Source: Algoriphagus sediminis
GTDB lineage: Bacteria > Bacteroidota > Bacteroidia > Cytophagales > Cyclobacteriaceae
NCBI RefSeq assembly: GCF_030403435.1
Contig: NZ_JAUEPH010000007.1
Location: 62,001-126,000 of the forward strand
DNA: 64,000 bases
Reading direction: 5' to 3'
The notes beneath the pieces are model-generated. The model was not told the DNA's origin and did not search any database. It saw nothing but the letters and a program-made list of their open reading frames with translations. Position numbers and translations under genes: made by a program. Of the stretch, positions 8,498 through 18,041 are shown in pieces; positions within the stretch are counted from its first letter, which is position 1, and each line of letters begins with the position of its first letter.

Positions 8498-9647
8498 TTT
8501 TCAGGCTTTGGTAAAAATATAATTCATAGTCAGGGAGGATCTCCGGGTGCATGATCTTAATTAAATCTTTTAAAATCAGATCTGGTCTCATGTACCCCAA
8601 CTCAAAATACTCCAATCCGCCTGTTGGGCCTTTTTTCAAGGTGTAGGTATAAACATTTCCTGATTTAAAGGCCTCAAAGTTTTTATATCTGGGGTCAGAT
8701 TTACCCATTTCTTCTAGACTCGGAAAATCTGCAGAACCAATCCAATAATCAGCGTTGATTCCATTTTCAAGCACAAATTCGTAATTCAGTTGTAAGCTTC
8801 CGGTTCCATTCTGGTTTTGAAAAACATAGGATCCGCCGGCATCTTGTAAGATTCGGGCGCCCCAGCTATCATTTCCGGGAGCATACCAGATTTCCTTATA
8901 CATAATTCCACTGAGAACACTAGGCCTGTCTGAAGTTTCTATTCCTGCGGCTAAATCCTTTGCTTGAAAATAATCGGATTTGATTTCATCAAAAACCTTT
9001 ACCGACTCCTCAAATTTTCCGGTTAGAATACCAGTGAATTTGATCCATTCGGCTCGACCAAGTGGATGCTGTTCCACATACTCACCATTGATTACAGCAG
9101 GAATTCCAGCATTTTTAAAAAGGTCAAGGTATTTCAAATCTTCTCCCAGGGTTGAGATAACTATTAGATCTGGTTCCATGGAAATGACGACTTCCGGATT
9201 TGCATAGGGTCCAGAACCTAAATCTTTCACAAGCCCCTGATCAATCAATGCCCTTGCCTTTTCAGAAGATACTAAATCAGTGTTTGGGAATCCGACTAGT
9301 TGGTCTGAGATTCCAAGTAAGTCAAGATGTGGAATATGTGTAGTAGAAGTGAGAATCAGCCTTTGAGGATCAGGAGAAATGACCACATCGAAATTCCCAA
9401 TGGGTAAATCTCTATTCTCTTCTAAGACTAAATAATTGAACGATTTATCTGCCCCGGTCCAAGGTTGATTGACCTCGAGAATGTAAAATTCATCGCCTTT
9501 TTTGATTGAAAAGCCTTTGGCAAATTCTAGTTCAATGGTTTCCAATTCACCTTCTTCAACCACTTTAGGCTCTGAACAGGAATTGATTCCAATCAACAGT
9601 AAAAAACAAAGGAATACCTGAAAAACGGAAAATGTTGAGACTTTCAT
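8490..9647 (-). CDS. FecB/BtuF-like substrate-binding lipoprotein
   Basis: The 385-residue protein starts with a lipoprotein signal peptide ending in a lipobox before Cys ('GINSC'). A TroA-like periplasmic-binding fold follows, with two lobes: 'RLILTSTTHIPHLDLLG' near residue 110 and 'PDLIVIS' in the first lobe, then a long linking helix. It captures the ligand outside the inner membrane and delivers it to the FecCD permease encoded downstream. It is longer than E. coli BtuF (266) and matches Bacteroidota versions. It is the first gene of the operon. No cobalamin riboswitch or Fur-box-like palindrome was evident in the 188 bases upstream. Confidence 0.85.
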   Translation of the reverse strand: MKVSTFSVFQVFLCFLLLIGINSCSEPKVVEEGELETIELEFAKGFSIKKGDEFYILEVNQPWTGADKSFNYLVLEENRDLPIGNFDVVISPDPQRLILTSTTHIPHLDLLGISDQLVGFPNTDLVSSEKARALIDQGLVKDLGSGPYANPEVVISMEPDLIVISTLGEDLKYLDLFKNAGIPAVINGEYVEQHPLGRAEWIKFTGILTGKFEESVKVFDEIKSDYFQAKDLAAGIETSDRPSVLSGIMYKEIWYAPGNDSWGARILQDAGGSYVFQNQNGTGSLQLNYEFVLENGINADYWIGSADFPSLEEMGKSDPRYKNFEAFKSGNVYTYTLKKGPTGGLEYFELGYMRPDLILKDLIKIMHPEILPDYELYFYQSLKND

Positions 9648-9835
9648 TCGTGAGCAAATTACAATGCTGGATAAGGGTATTCCAAAAAAAATTCAATTTG
9701 TATTTTCCCCGGAAGTCTTAATACTTTTATTCTGACTGTTTCGAATTACTTTTCAGGTTCATTCTGATAATTCAAATTGTGGTCATAGACCAATTCAAAA
9801 AAGTTAAGGCCTTGTTTCGAATCCAAGAAAAAATT

Positions 9836-10261
9836 CTAAAGGATCTTCCTCATGTTTTCCTCAAATCGGTGAAAAAGATAAACGTAATTTTTTTCTATTT
9901 TTTTCAGAAGTTGATCCCCAGGCTCCAGATCATAGACTGGATTATATTTAATCCGGTCTATGATCATATCAAGCCAAGATTTGCCATCATGAATCAGTTC
10001 GGCATGAAAAGCTTCCACGGTCAGATCTCTTGAGCCTGAAAAAGGGCCTCGCCCATGACGCTCGAAGTATTTCTCCATGACCTTCAATGCTAACTCATGG
10101 GCCACTTCAAAATCCACGATCATTTCCCTAGCCTGGACTGGATTTAACTCTTCGGCATGAGCTTTTTGAGCCAAAACCCATAAGTCATCCAATGCTTTAC
10201 TGAATTCATCCAGGCAATCTTCACATGTCTTTGGTACGGACTTCATAATGGTTTTTACCAT
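9836..10261 (-). CDS. Nucleotidyltransferase substrate-binding (HI0074/HEPN-like) protein, without partner
   Basis: The 141-residue helical protein resembles the HI0074 family. That family pairs with minimal nucleotidyltransferases in MNT-HEPN toxin-antitoxin or DNA-modifier modules. The match is the 'DFEVAHELALKVMEKYFERHG' core followed by 'EAFHAELIHDGKSWLDMI'. The family's late 'RNxxxHxY' ribonuclease-like motif is here 'RIKYNPVYD': the Asn and His are gone, so HEPN nuclease activity is unlikely. No nucleotidyltransferase gene lies on either side (FecB-like gene downstream, HtrA upstream). It could be a stand-alone helical-bundle protein that only looks like HI0074. Confidence 0.55.
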   Translation of the reverse strand: MVKTIMKSVPKTCEDCLDEFSKALDDLWVLAQKAHAEELNPVQAREMIVDFEVAHELALKVMEKYFERHGRGPFSGSRDLTVEAFHAELIHDGKSWLDMIIDRIKYNPVYDLEPGDQLLKKIEKNYVYLFHRFEENMRKIL

Positions 10262-10283
10262 AAGTTACCAAAATTTACCAAAG

Positions 10284-11732
10284 CTACCTTACCGTATATC
10301 GCTGCATGAAAGGTTGACCATTTGGGGCCACTCCCTCAAGTAAAAGTTTACCGCTAAAATCTTCCAGGTATTTCCCAACTTCTTCCGGATCGCGGGCCGG
10401 ATCATCATTTATTCTGGTCAAAACAAATCCGTTTCTTAAACCTAAATCTCGAAGGTAACCTCTGTTTAATGCCGTAATTTTCACACCGAAATAAATTCCT
10501 AGCCTATCCTTTTCTATGGTGTTGACCGCTTCAAGTCTTGCGCCTAATAAATTGGAGCTATAATATTCCCTCTTGAGAACACCGTTTCCGCCTTCCAGAT
10601 TTTGAAGGTTTAAGGAGGCAGATTTTGGCACTCCGTTTCTTAAGAAATCTACTTCTACCTTGTCTCCTGGATAATAATATGAAATGGCTTCCTCAAAGCT
10701 TCCCATTCCGGTGATGGATTGACCGTCTATGCTAACAATCACATCATTTTTTTGGAGCCCAGCTTCCTCGGCAGATCCATTACGAAGCACATAAGTCACT
10801 ATTACTCCATCAAGGGTATTGATATTTAATTCCTCGGCTAGTTCTGGCGTAATTTCAACTGCTTCAATTCCAGGGATGGCCTTTTGAACTTCACCATAGC
10901 GAATCAGATCATTGGCCACTTTCATGGCTATGTCCACAGGTACTGCAAAACCATAACCTGTGTACGAACCTGTTCTCGAAAGGATGGCCGTATTGATTCC
11001 TACCAATTCACCTTCCACATTCACCAAAGCACCCCCAGAATTTCCGGGATTGATGGGTGCGTCAGTTTGGATAAAGCTCTCCAAGGGAAAGTCACCTCCC
11101 AGAATATTTATCTGCCTTTCTTTGGCAGACACGATTCCTGCAGTTACGGTAGAGGTAAGATTAAATGGGTTTCCCACTGCAATCACCCATTCACCGATTG
11201 CCAGATCTCGGCTTGAGCCTCTTTTAATGGCTGGAAGTGATTCCGCTTCGACTTTTAGAACAGCGATATCGGTATTCTTATCTGTCCCAACGAGCTTAGC
11301 CTGGTAAGTTCTCTTTTTGTGAACCACCTCAATTGTTTCCGCTCGATCAATCACATGGTTATTTGTAATGATATATCCATCTTCAGAAATAATGACTCCA
11401 GACCCTGTGCTCACTTGCTGCGTGGGTCCATTACCAAAGAAGTAATCAAACATTGAATACCTCCTTGGGTCAGTTCCTGAGAAATTTTTAATAAAGACTA
11501 CAGATTCAGTACTGCCTTCGGAGGCCTCAACAAACGAAATTGGAGGGTTCGTCCTGGTAGAGGGCAATGAAACGGGTGATTTGGATTCTGTTGAAACCAG
11601 GCTAATTTCAGTTTTTTCAGGTTCTGAAATCGTGGTTTGTAATGTTTCTGGCACCAAAAATAGTGTCCAGGTAGCAGCTCCGGCTAAACCAGCCAAAAAT
11701 GCTAATCCGATGTTTTTGATGGTTTTCGTCAT
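10284..11732 (-). CDS. HtrA/DegP-family periplasmic serine protease (copy 1)
   Basis: From the ATG at 11732 the protein has 482 residues: an N-terminal membrane anchor or signal (8-27), a trypsin-like domain, and two PDZ-like domains (about 285-375 and 390-482). The catalytic triad is visible as His126 ('NNHVID'), Asp155 ('NTDIAV') and Ser232 ('GNSGGA'). I rejected the upstream in-frame ATG at 11810 because it would put 26 charged residues ahead of the signal. It degrades misfolded envelope proteins. A second paralogue lies at 24.4 kb. Two TTGTACAA palindromes lie 93-138 bases upstream of its start. Confidence 0.9.
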   Translation of the reverse strand: MTKTIKNIGLAFLAGLAGAATWTLFLVPETLQTTISEPEKTEISLVSTESKSPVSLPSTRTNPPISFVEASEGSTESVVFIKNFSGTDPRRYSMFDYFFGNGPTQQVSTGSGVIISEDGYIITNNHVIDRAETIEVVHKKRTYQAKLVGTDKNTDIAVLKVEAESLPAIKRGSSRDLAIGEWVIAVGNPFNLTSTVTAGIVSAKERQINILGGDFPLESFIQTDAPINPGNSGGALVNVEGELVGINTAILSRTGSYTGYGFAVPVDIAMKVANDLIRYGEVQKAIPGIEAVEITPELAEELNINTLDGVIVTYVLRNGSAEEAGLQKNDVIVSIDGQSITGMGSFEEAISYYYPGDKVEVDFLRNGVPKSASLNLQNLEGGNGVLKREYYSSNLLGARLEAVNTIEKDRLGIYFGVKITALNRGYLRDLGLRNGFVLTRINDDPARDPEEVGKYLEDFSGKLLLEGVAPNGQPFMQRYTVR

Positions 11733-11822
11733 AACTATATTATCGCTAAATCTAGTTTTGGGTTCAGACTTAAAGCTCAATTCACAACTTTTAGCATTCC
11801 ATAAATCCATGGAACTAGCCTT

Positions 11823-11870
11823 ATTTGTACAAATTTTCTACCAATGCATAAAATCTGACGATTTGTACAA
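11823..11870. promoter_or_regulatory. Pair of TTGTACAA palindromes between htrA and dxr
   Basis: The ten-base sequence ATTTGTACAA occurs twice in direct orientation (11823-11832 and 11861-11870), and each copy contains the eight-base palindrome TTGTACAA. They lie in the shared upstream region of the divergent htrA and dxr genes. Spacing and symmetry suggest a dimeric regulator's double site; no regulator can be named. Confidence 0.35.
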
Positions 11871-11964
11871 GGAAAAGTCTTTTCATCTTGTAATTTTGTC
11901 AGCCTATCTTTAAAACCTTCGCCGATTGGCGCTGTTACTTACTCAGCCTTAGTTTATTTCCCAA

Positions 11965-13131
11965 ATGAATAATCCAAAAAGTGTAGCCATCTTAGGCTCG
12001 ACAGGAAGCATTGGAACCCAGACCCTGGAGGTGGTGAGGCAGCATAGAGAAGAATTTCAGGTGGAGGTTTTAACTGCGCAGAATAATTATCAGCTTCTGA
12101 TCACCCAGGCTTTGGAGTTTGAGCCAAATGCTGTCGTCATCGCAAATGAAGATCATTACCCCACAGTTAGGGATGTGCTTCAGCCTAAAGGGATAAAAGT
12201 TTTTGCGGGTACCAAGTCCATTTCTCAGGTTGTGGAAATGGATTCCATTGATGTGGTTTTGACTGCCTTGGTAGGGTATTCGGGTTTGATTCCTACCATT
12301 AATGCGATTAAAGCAGGTAAAAATATTGCTCTTGCAAACAAAGAAACTTTGGTGGTTGCCGGTGAGATAATTACCGCTCTAGCCAAGGAGTATGGGGTCA
12401 ATATTTATCCCGTCGACTCGGAGCATTCAGCGATTTTCCAATGTCTTGTCGGAGAATTTCATAACCCCATTGAAAAGATTATTCTGACCGCGTCTGGAGG
12501 ACCTTTCAGGGGAAGGGATCGAGAATTTCTTTCAACAGTGACCAAAGCTCAGGCACTTAAACATCCGAATTGGGATATGGGGGCAAAGATCACCATCGAC
12601 TCGGCTTCCATGATGAATAAAGGCCTGGAAGTAATAGAAGCCAAATGGCTTTTTGGGCTTAATAAAGACCAGATCGATGTGGTAGTGCATCCACAAAGCA
12701 TCATACATTCTTTAGTACAGTTTGAAGATGGTTCGCTAAAGGCACAACTCGGCCTGCCTGATATGCGTATTCCCATTCAATTCGCTTTGAGCTTTCCGGA
12801 TCGGTTGAAAAGTGACTTCGAGCGATTTGATTTTGCTAATTTCGCAGCACTGAATTTCGAAGAACCCGACATGGATACCTTCAGGAATTTGAAACTGGCC
12901 TTTGATTCGTTGGAAAGAGGAGGAAATGCACCTTGTATTTTGAATGCGGCAAATGAGGTTGTGGTGGAAGCATTCCTAAAAGATGAGGTTGGCTTTTTGG
13001 AGATGTCAGATGTGATTGAAGCGGCTTTGGCCAAAGTTGAATTTGTAAAAAATCCAAGTTTGGAGGATCATATCCAAACAGATGCGAAAGCAAGAAAACT
13101 AGCACAAGAACTATTATTAAAAATTAGCTAA
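11965..13131 (+). CDS. dxr: 1-deoxy-D-xylulose-5-phosphate reductoisomerase
   Basis: The 388-residue enzyme has the NADPH-binding 'ILGSTGSIGTQT' at residues 9-20. It also has the metal-binding 'DSEHSAIFQ' motif, the 'GGPFR' loop and the 'ASMMNKGLEVIEA' active-site segment; length is standard. It performs the first committed step of the MEP isoprenoid pathway: rearrangement and NADPH-dependent reduction of DXP to methylerythritol phosphate. The stop overlaps the start of rseP by one base (TAATG), so the two are co-translated, a gene order I recall as common in Bacteroidota. Confidence 0.97.
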   Translation: MNNPKSVAILGSTGSIGTQTLEVVRQHREEFQVEVLTAQNNYQLLITQALEFEPNAVVIANEDHYPTVRDVLQPKGIKVFAGTKSISQVVEMDSIDVVLTALVGYSGLIPTINAIKAGKNIALANKETLVVAGEIITALAKEYGVNIYPVDSEHSAIFQCLVGEFHNPIEKIILTASGGPFRGRDREFLSTVTKAQALKHPNWDMGAKITIDSASMMNKGLEVIEAKWLFGLNKDQIDVVVHPQSIIHSLVQFEDGSLKAQLGLPDMRIPIQFALSFPDRLKSDFERFDFANFAALNFEEPDMDTFRNLKLAFDSLERGGNAPCILNAANEVVVEAFLKDEVGFLEMSDVIEAALAKVEFVKNPSLEDHIQTDAKARKLAQELLLKIS

Positions 13132-14447
13132 TGGATACATTAATTATGGTTGGTCAGCTACTATTGGGATTATCCATCCTTGTAGGGCTGCATGAATTAG
13201 GGCATTTGCTGACCGCCAAAATGTTTGGTATGAGGGTTGAGAAATTCTCTATCGGCTTCCCACCAAAAATCGCCGGTTTCCAATGGGGAGAGACGGAATA
13301 TTCTATAGGGGCCATTCCCCTTGGAGGATTTGTGAAAATTTCCGGTATGATCGATGAGTCCATGGATAAGGAGCAAATGAACTCCGAGCCCCAGCCTTAT
13401 GAGTTCCGATCTAAGCCCGCATGGCAAAGATTGATCGTTATGCTTGGTGGAATCATTGTAAATGTGATTACGGGTATTGTGATTTTTGTCTATCTCGTCT
13501 ATCAAAATGGAGAGACTTATTTTTCCAGGGATCAGGTCATGGAGTATGGAATCGTAGCCTATGATATAGGTCAATCCATAGGATTAAAGGATGGAGATAA
13601 AATTATGGATATCAGTGGAGAGCCGTACGAAAAGCTCAGCGAACTGAGTAGTGGTGATGCTCTCCTGGCGGAAAACGGTTACTACACAGTAGAAAGAGAT
13701 GGAGAGATTATTCGGATTGATATTCCGAGAGGATTTATAAACTCCTTTGGTGAAAAAGAAGACCTGAATAACTTCATTGATCTGAGATATCCATTTGAAC
13801 TGGCAAGAGTGGATGAAGGGGGAAATGCCGAAAAAGCAGGATTAACCGTTGATGATAAAATTTTGACCGTAAACGGTGAGGAAATTAATTATTTCAACGA
13901 CCTCCAACGAACTCTGGCAGAGGTGGCTGGACGACAGGCGAGCTTGGTTTATCTTTCAGGATCTGATACAGTCCAAACCAATGTAGATGTAACCGAGCGA
14001 GGTACCATTGATTTGGTAGCAACTCCTTTAGTTGAGCCGGTGGTTCGCAAATATGGGTTTGGAGAGGCTATCGTAAATGGAACGGATAGAGCATTCAGCG
14101 TGGTAGCAGTTAATGCCAAGGCCCTAGGTAAGATGTTTACCGGTGAGGTTTCCACCAGGAATGTTTCTGGCCCTATTGGTATGGCTTCGATATATGGAGA
14201 CACTTGGGATTGGGCAAGGTTTTGGAGTATCACAGGACTTATCTCCATGATTTTGGCTTTCATGAACTTATTACCTATTCCGGCTTTAGACGGAGGTCAC
14301 GTGATGTTTTTGCTATATGAAATGGTTTCAGGAAGAGCTCCTTCGGATAGATTCCTTGAGAATGCCCAGAAAGTTGGAATGGTACTGCTATTGGCTATAA
14401 TGGTCTTTGCGATAGGGAATGATATTCTGAAATTGTTTACCAGCTAA
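13131..14447 (+). CDS. rseP: RIP metalloprotease RseP (site-2 protease)
   Basis: The 438-residue membrane protease has the zinc motif HELGH at residues 21-25 in its first transmembrane helix. A periplasmic PDZ region follows ('NAEKAGLTVDDKIL', about 225-240), and the second zinc ligand lies in the 'LLPIPALDGGH' motif near the C-terminus. It cleaves membrane-embedded anti-sigma factors or signal-peptide remnants. Anti-sigma factors such as the one at 36.4 kb are conceivable substrates, but nothing here proves it. It is transcribed with dxr and ends in a strong terminator. Confidence 0.95.
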   Translation: MDTLIMVGQLLLGLSILVGLHELGHLLTAKMFGMRVEKFSIGFPPKIAGFQWGETEYSIGAIPLGGFVKISGMIDESMDKEQMNSEPQPYEFRSKPAWQRLIVMLGGIIVNVITGIVIFVYLVYQNGETYFSRDQVMEYGIVAYDIGQSIGLKDGDKIMDISGEPYEKLSELSSGDALLAENGYYTVERDGEIIRIDIPRGFINSFGEKEDLNNFIDLRYPFELARVDEGGNAEKAGLTVDDKILTVNGEEINYFNDLQRTLAEVAGRQASLVYLSGSDTVQTNVDVTERGTIDLVATPLVEPVVRKYGFGEAIVNGTDRAFSVVAVNAKALGKMFTGEVSTRNVSGPIGMASIYGDTWDWARFWSITGLISMILAFMNLLPIPALDGGHVMFLLYEMVSGRAPSDRFLENAQKVGMVLLLAIMVFAIGNDILKLFTS

Positions 14448-14506
14448 TAAGATAAGCTGACAAAGTGGCTACCTTAGCCCTTTGGCATAACCCTTGACAT
14501 TTATTG

Positions 14507-14540
14507 AAGAACCTCCAGAAAACGGAGGTTCTTCTTTTAT
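14507..14540 (+). terminator. Rho-independent terminator after rseP
   Basis: A ten-base-pair stem (AAGAACCTCC with GGAGGTTCTT) with a seven-base loop is followed by a T-rich run, 60 bases after the rseP stop and just before lon. Confidence 0.85.
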
Positions 14541-14581
14541 TTTAGCTTAAAATGCGACAGCATGACTGTCAATATGTCTAT

Positions 14582-17059
14582 ATGAGTCAATTTGATAAAT
14601 CCTTATTTCCTAATCTTATGGTGGGTGAGTTTGCTTCGGAGGGAGACCTTATCCAGCTTATCACTGATGATGAAGATGAGGACCAGAGTAAAGAGCCGGT
14701 TTCAGACGAGTTACCCATACTTTCGGTACGTAATACAGTTTTATTTCCAGGGGTGGTAATACCTATCACTGTAGGCCGGCAGCGTTCTATCAAGTTGGTA
14801 AAAAATGCCCAAAAGGGGAATAAGCTTATTGGAGTTTGTGCGCAAAGAAACCCAAATAATGATGACCCTTCATGGGAGGATATTTATTCGGTAGGTACTC
14901 TTGCGAAGATTGTGAAAATGATCGTTTTGCCTGATGGAAATACAACCATTATAATCCAGGGTAAGAAGCGGTTTAGCATTAAGGAGCATATTTCTGATGA
15001 TCCTTATTTCCTTGCCAAAGTTGAGTATCTCAATGAAAGCTTTCCAAAGAGCTCCAAGAAAATTGAGGCCTTAGAGGAGTCTCTTAAAGATGCAGCTACC
15101 AAAATCCTGCATTTAAACCCGGACATTCCTCAGGAAGCTCAGGTGGCTTTGGACAATATTGACAATACGGCGTTCCTTACACATTTCCTTTCTTCCAATG
15201 TCAATGCATCGGTTGAATCCAAGCAGAAACTTCTGGAAATAAATGATGGCCTAGACCGTGCTACGATTTTATTGGAACTCATGCTGAAGGATATCCAGAT
15301 GCTGGAGATCAAATCTGAAATTCAAAAGAAAGTTCACACGGATATAGATCAGCAGCAGAGAGACTACTTTTTGCGTCAGCAGATGAAGGTTTTACAAACT
15401 GAGCTGGGTGAAGAAGGCCCGGAGCAGGAAGTTGAGATGCTTCGAAAAAGAGGAGAGGAGAAAGATTGGCCAGCTGAGGTCGCTAAGCATTTTAATAAAG
15501 AGCTCGACAAAATACTTCGCATCAATCAGCAAGCGGCTGAATATCCGATTGCATTGAATTATGCCGAGACTATGGTGGATTTGCCATGGAATGAGTTTAC
15601 TCAGGATAATTTTGATTTGAAGCATGCCAAAGAAATTCTCGATGGGGATCATTTTGGACTGGATAAAGTCAAAGAGAGAATCATAGAGTATCTGGCTGTT
15701 TTGAAACTGAAAAACGACTTGAAAGGTCCGATTCTCTGTCTTTATGGACCTCCAGGCGTGGGAAAAACCTCGCTAGGTAAATCTATAGCTGCCGCTTTGG
15801 GAAGGAAATACATTCGTATGTCCCTCGGCGGCCTACATGATGAAGCAGAAATCCGAGGTCACAGAAAGACTTATGTGGGAGCTATGCCGGGTAAGATTAT
15901 CCAGAATATGAAAAAGGTTAAGATTTCTAATCCTGTTTTCGTACTGGATGAGATCGATAAACTTTCCTCCGATTTCCGGGGAGATCCTAGTTCGGCTTTT
16001 CTTGAGGTTTTGGACCCCGAGCAGAATAGTCACTTCATGGATAATTATCTTGAAGTAGACTATGACCTGAGCAAAGTTCTCTTCATCGCCACGGCAAATT
16101 CACTTGACACTATTCAACCGGCACTTCGGGATAGAATGGAAATCATTCAAGTTACCGGATATACTCAGGAGGAAAAGGTCGAAATAGCCAAAAGGCACTT
16201 AGTGCCGAAGCAGAGAAAAGAGCATGGGCTTAAGGCAAAGGATATTCGATTCAGTAAAGCGGCACTTGTAAAACTGATTACTGATTATACTCGCGAATCC
16301 GGGGTAAGAAACCTTGAAAGAGCAATTGGAAAAGTCATCCGAAATGTGGCCAAGTCCATCGCCATGGAAGAGGAATACGATCCAAAGATTGATCCTGAAG
16401 CAATAAGAAGAATTCTTGGTACTGAAATTTTTGATCGCGAGACCTATGAGGATAATTCTACCGCTGGAGTGGTGACGGGTTTGGCCTGGACTAGCGTCGG
16501 TGGAGAGATTTTATTTATTGAAACCAGTTTAAGTAGGGGAAAAGGTAAGCTTACCCTTTCGGGGCAATTGGGAGACGTGATGAAGGAATCTGCGGTGACA
16601 GCTTTGTCCTATTTGAAGTCCAGGGCTGAATCACTAGAAATCGATCATAGAATATTTGACCAGTATGACTTACATGTTCACGTTCCCGCAGGAGCGGTGC
16701 CAAAGGATGGCCCTTCAGCTGGTATTACCATGGTCACCGCAATGGCTTCTGTGTTTACACAGAGAAAAGTCAAAGCTAAGCTGGCAATGACAGGAGAAAT
16801 AAGCCTGATCGGAAAAGTCATGCCTGTGGGAGGAATCAAAGAAAAGATACTAGCGGCAAGGCGTGCTGGAATCAAAGAGGTGATTCTTTGCAGAAAGAAT
16901 AGAAGAGATATAGAAGAAATTGACGAACAATATCTCAAAGGAATAAAATTCCACTTTGTGGATAGAGTTGATGAGGTTTTGGACATAGCCCTTTTGGATT
17001 CAAAGGTAGAACGACCTTTGAAATTCAATTTGGTAAGCGAAGAGTCGAAACGTGATTAA
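14582..17059 (+). CDS. lon: ATP-dependent protease Lon
   Basis: The 825-residue protease has an N-terminal LON substrate domain, an AAA+ module with Walker A 'GPPGVGKT' (from residue 389) and Walker B 'VFVLDEIDK', and a C-terminal Ser-Lys protease domain with Ser712 in 'DGPSAG' and Lys753 in 'GGIKEK'. I prefer the ATG at 14582 ('MSQFDK') over one 30 bases upstream, whose extra residues look like untranslated leader. It degrades damaged and regulatory proteins in the cytosol. It overlaps the following porQ gene by eight bases and begins a run of quality-control genes. Confidence 0.96.
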   Translation: MSQFDKSLFPNLMVGEFASEGDLIQLITDDEDEDQSKEPVSDELPILSVRNTVLFPGVVIPITVGRQRSIKLVKNAQKGNKLIGVCAQRNPNNDDPSWEDIYSVGTLAKIVKMIVLPDGNTTIIIQGKKRFSIKEHISDDPYFLAKVEYLNESFPKSSKKIEALEESLKDAATKILHLNPDIPQEAQVALDNIDNTAFLTHFLSSNVNASVESKQKLLEINDGLDRATILLELMLKDIQMLEIKSEIQKKVHTDIDQQQRDYFLRQQMKVLQTELGEEGPEQEVEMLRKRGEEKDWPAEVAKHFNKELDKILRINQQAAEYPIALNYAETMVDLPWNEFTQDNFDLKHAKEILDGDHFGLDKVKERIIEYLAVLKLKNDLKGPILCLYGPPGVGKTSLGKSIAAALGRKYIRMSLGGLHDEAEIRGHRKTYVGAMPGKIIQNMKKVKISNPVFVLDEIDKLSSDFRGDPSSAFLEVLDPEQNSHFMDNYLEVDYDLSKVLFIATANSLDTIQPALRDRMEIIQVTGYTQEEKVEIAKRHLVPKQRKEHGLKAKDIRFSKAALVKLITDYTRESGVRNLERAIGKVIRNVAKSIAMEEEYDPKIDPEAIRRILGTEIFDRETYEDNSTAGVVTGLAWTSVGGEILFIETSLSRGKGKLTLSGQLGDVMKESAVTALSYLKSRAESLEIDHRIFDQYDLHVHVPAGAVPKDGPSAGITMVTAMASVFTQRKVKAKLAMTGEISLIGKVMPVGGIKEKILAARRAGIKEVILCRKNRRDIEEIDEQYLKGIKFHFVDRVDEVLDIALLDSKVERPLKFNLVSEESKRD

Positions 17060-18032
17060 GCTGAGAATTTTGAGCTTGCTTTTCTTGCTGCCGTTGGCGA
17101 ATGCCTTCGCTCAGACTCGAGAGCTAGCTTTTCAATTCTTAGATCAGCCTAGTTTCACAAGACTATCCTCCTTGGGAGGGGTCAATGTCACTTCTAATTC
17201 TGAGCTTCTTTTCTTCATGCAGAATCCTGCGAGTCTTAATGAGGAAAATTCAAATGTGGCATCTTTTCATTATTTGAATTTTCCTGGAGGGATCAATTGG
17301 GGAAGTGCGGGATATCAATGGAGTCCTGGTTTTGCAGGTGAATTTGCTGTCGGGCTGCAGTTGGTATCCTATGGTGAGTTTGAAGGATTTGATCGCTTTG
17401 GAGTATCCACAGGAGATTTCTCTGCTCAGGAATTCAATCTTCAGCTGAGTTATTCACGGGCCAAGGGAGTTTTCAATTATGGCGCCACGTTGAAACTTAT
17501 GGGTTCCATTTTGGAGAGTTATCAGGCTTATGGACTTGCCATGGATTTAGGGGTGGTTTACGATCACCCAAAAGAAGATTTGAGAATTGGTTTTGTGGTA
17601 AAAAACCTGGGTTTGCCTATCAGTGGGTATTTGCCTGATCAAAAATTGAGGTTACCATCAGATGTTAGATTTGGCGCTAGCTTCAAGCCAAAGTATATGC
17701 CAGTAAGGTTTTCATGGACCTTGAGAAATTTAAATTCCATGGAGAGAGGAATCGAGGAACCAGACAGCTTTGGCCGACAGGCGTTGGAGAAAATGGTATG
17801 GGGTGCGGAGATCATCCCTTCTGAAAACTTCAGTCTACAGATAGGATATAATCTACTGGTGAGAAGACAATTCAGTGGAAACTCAGGGGCTGGCTCAGCA
17901 GGTTTTTCGGGAGGCTTCGCCTTTCGGGTAAAAAGCTTTGAACTATCCTACGCCAGGTCGTTTTATAACGTAGCGGGTGCATCAAATGTATTTGGTGTCT
18001 CCACAAATTTGAAAAAGAAAAGATCATTTTAA
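17052..18032 (+). CDS. porQ: Type IX secretion system protein PorQ
   Basis: The 326-residue protein has a signal peptide (about 1-20, ending 'ANAFA'). An outer-membrane beta-barrel-like body follows, beginning 'FLDQPSFTRLSSLGG' and rich in alternating strands ('GFVVKNLG', 'SFELSYARSF'). This is the PorQ pattern; PorQ is an accessory of the Bacteroidota type IX secretion system. The start is a GTG that overlaps the end of lon by eight bases, so translation is probably coupled. The other type IX core genes are not in this window. Its position next to lon and hslU is a chromosomal-context clue for Bacteroidota. Confidence 0.88.
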   Translation: MIKLRILSLLFLLPLANAFAQTRELAFQFLDQPSFTRLSSLGGVNVTSNSELLFFMQNPASLNEENSNVASFHYLNFPGGINWGSAGYQWSPGFAGEFAVGLQLVSYGEFEGFDRFGVSTGDFSAQEFNLQLSYSRAKGVFNYGATLKLMGSILESYQAYGLAMDLGVVYDHPKEDLRIGFVVKNLGLPISGYLPDQKLRLPSDVRFGASFKPKYMPVRFSWTLRNLNSMERGIEEPDSFGRQALEKMVWGAEIIPSENFSLQIGYNLLVRRQFSGNSGAGSAGFSGGFAFRVKSFELSYARSFYNVAGASNVFGVSTNLKKKRSF

Positions 18033-18041
18033 TCTAAAGAT

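Noticed and set aside
9648-9835. A cobalamin riboswitch ahead of the FecB-like gene
   Set aside because: No B12-box-like sequence or long structured leader was seen, so the importer cannot be assigned to cobalamin on this basis.
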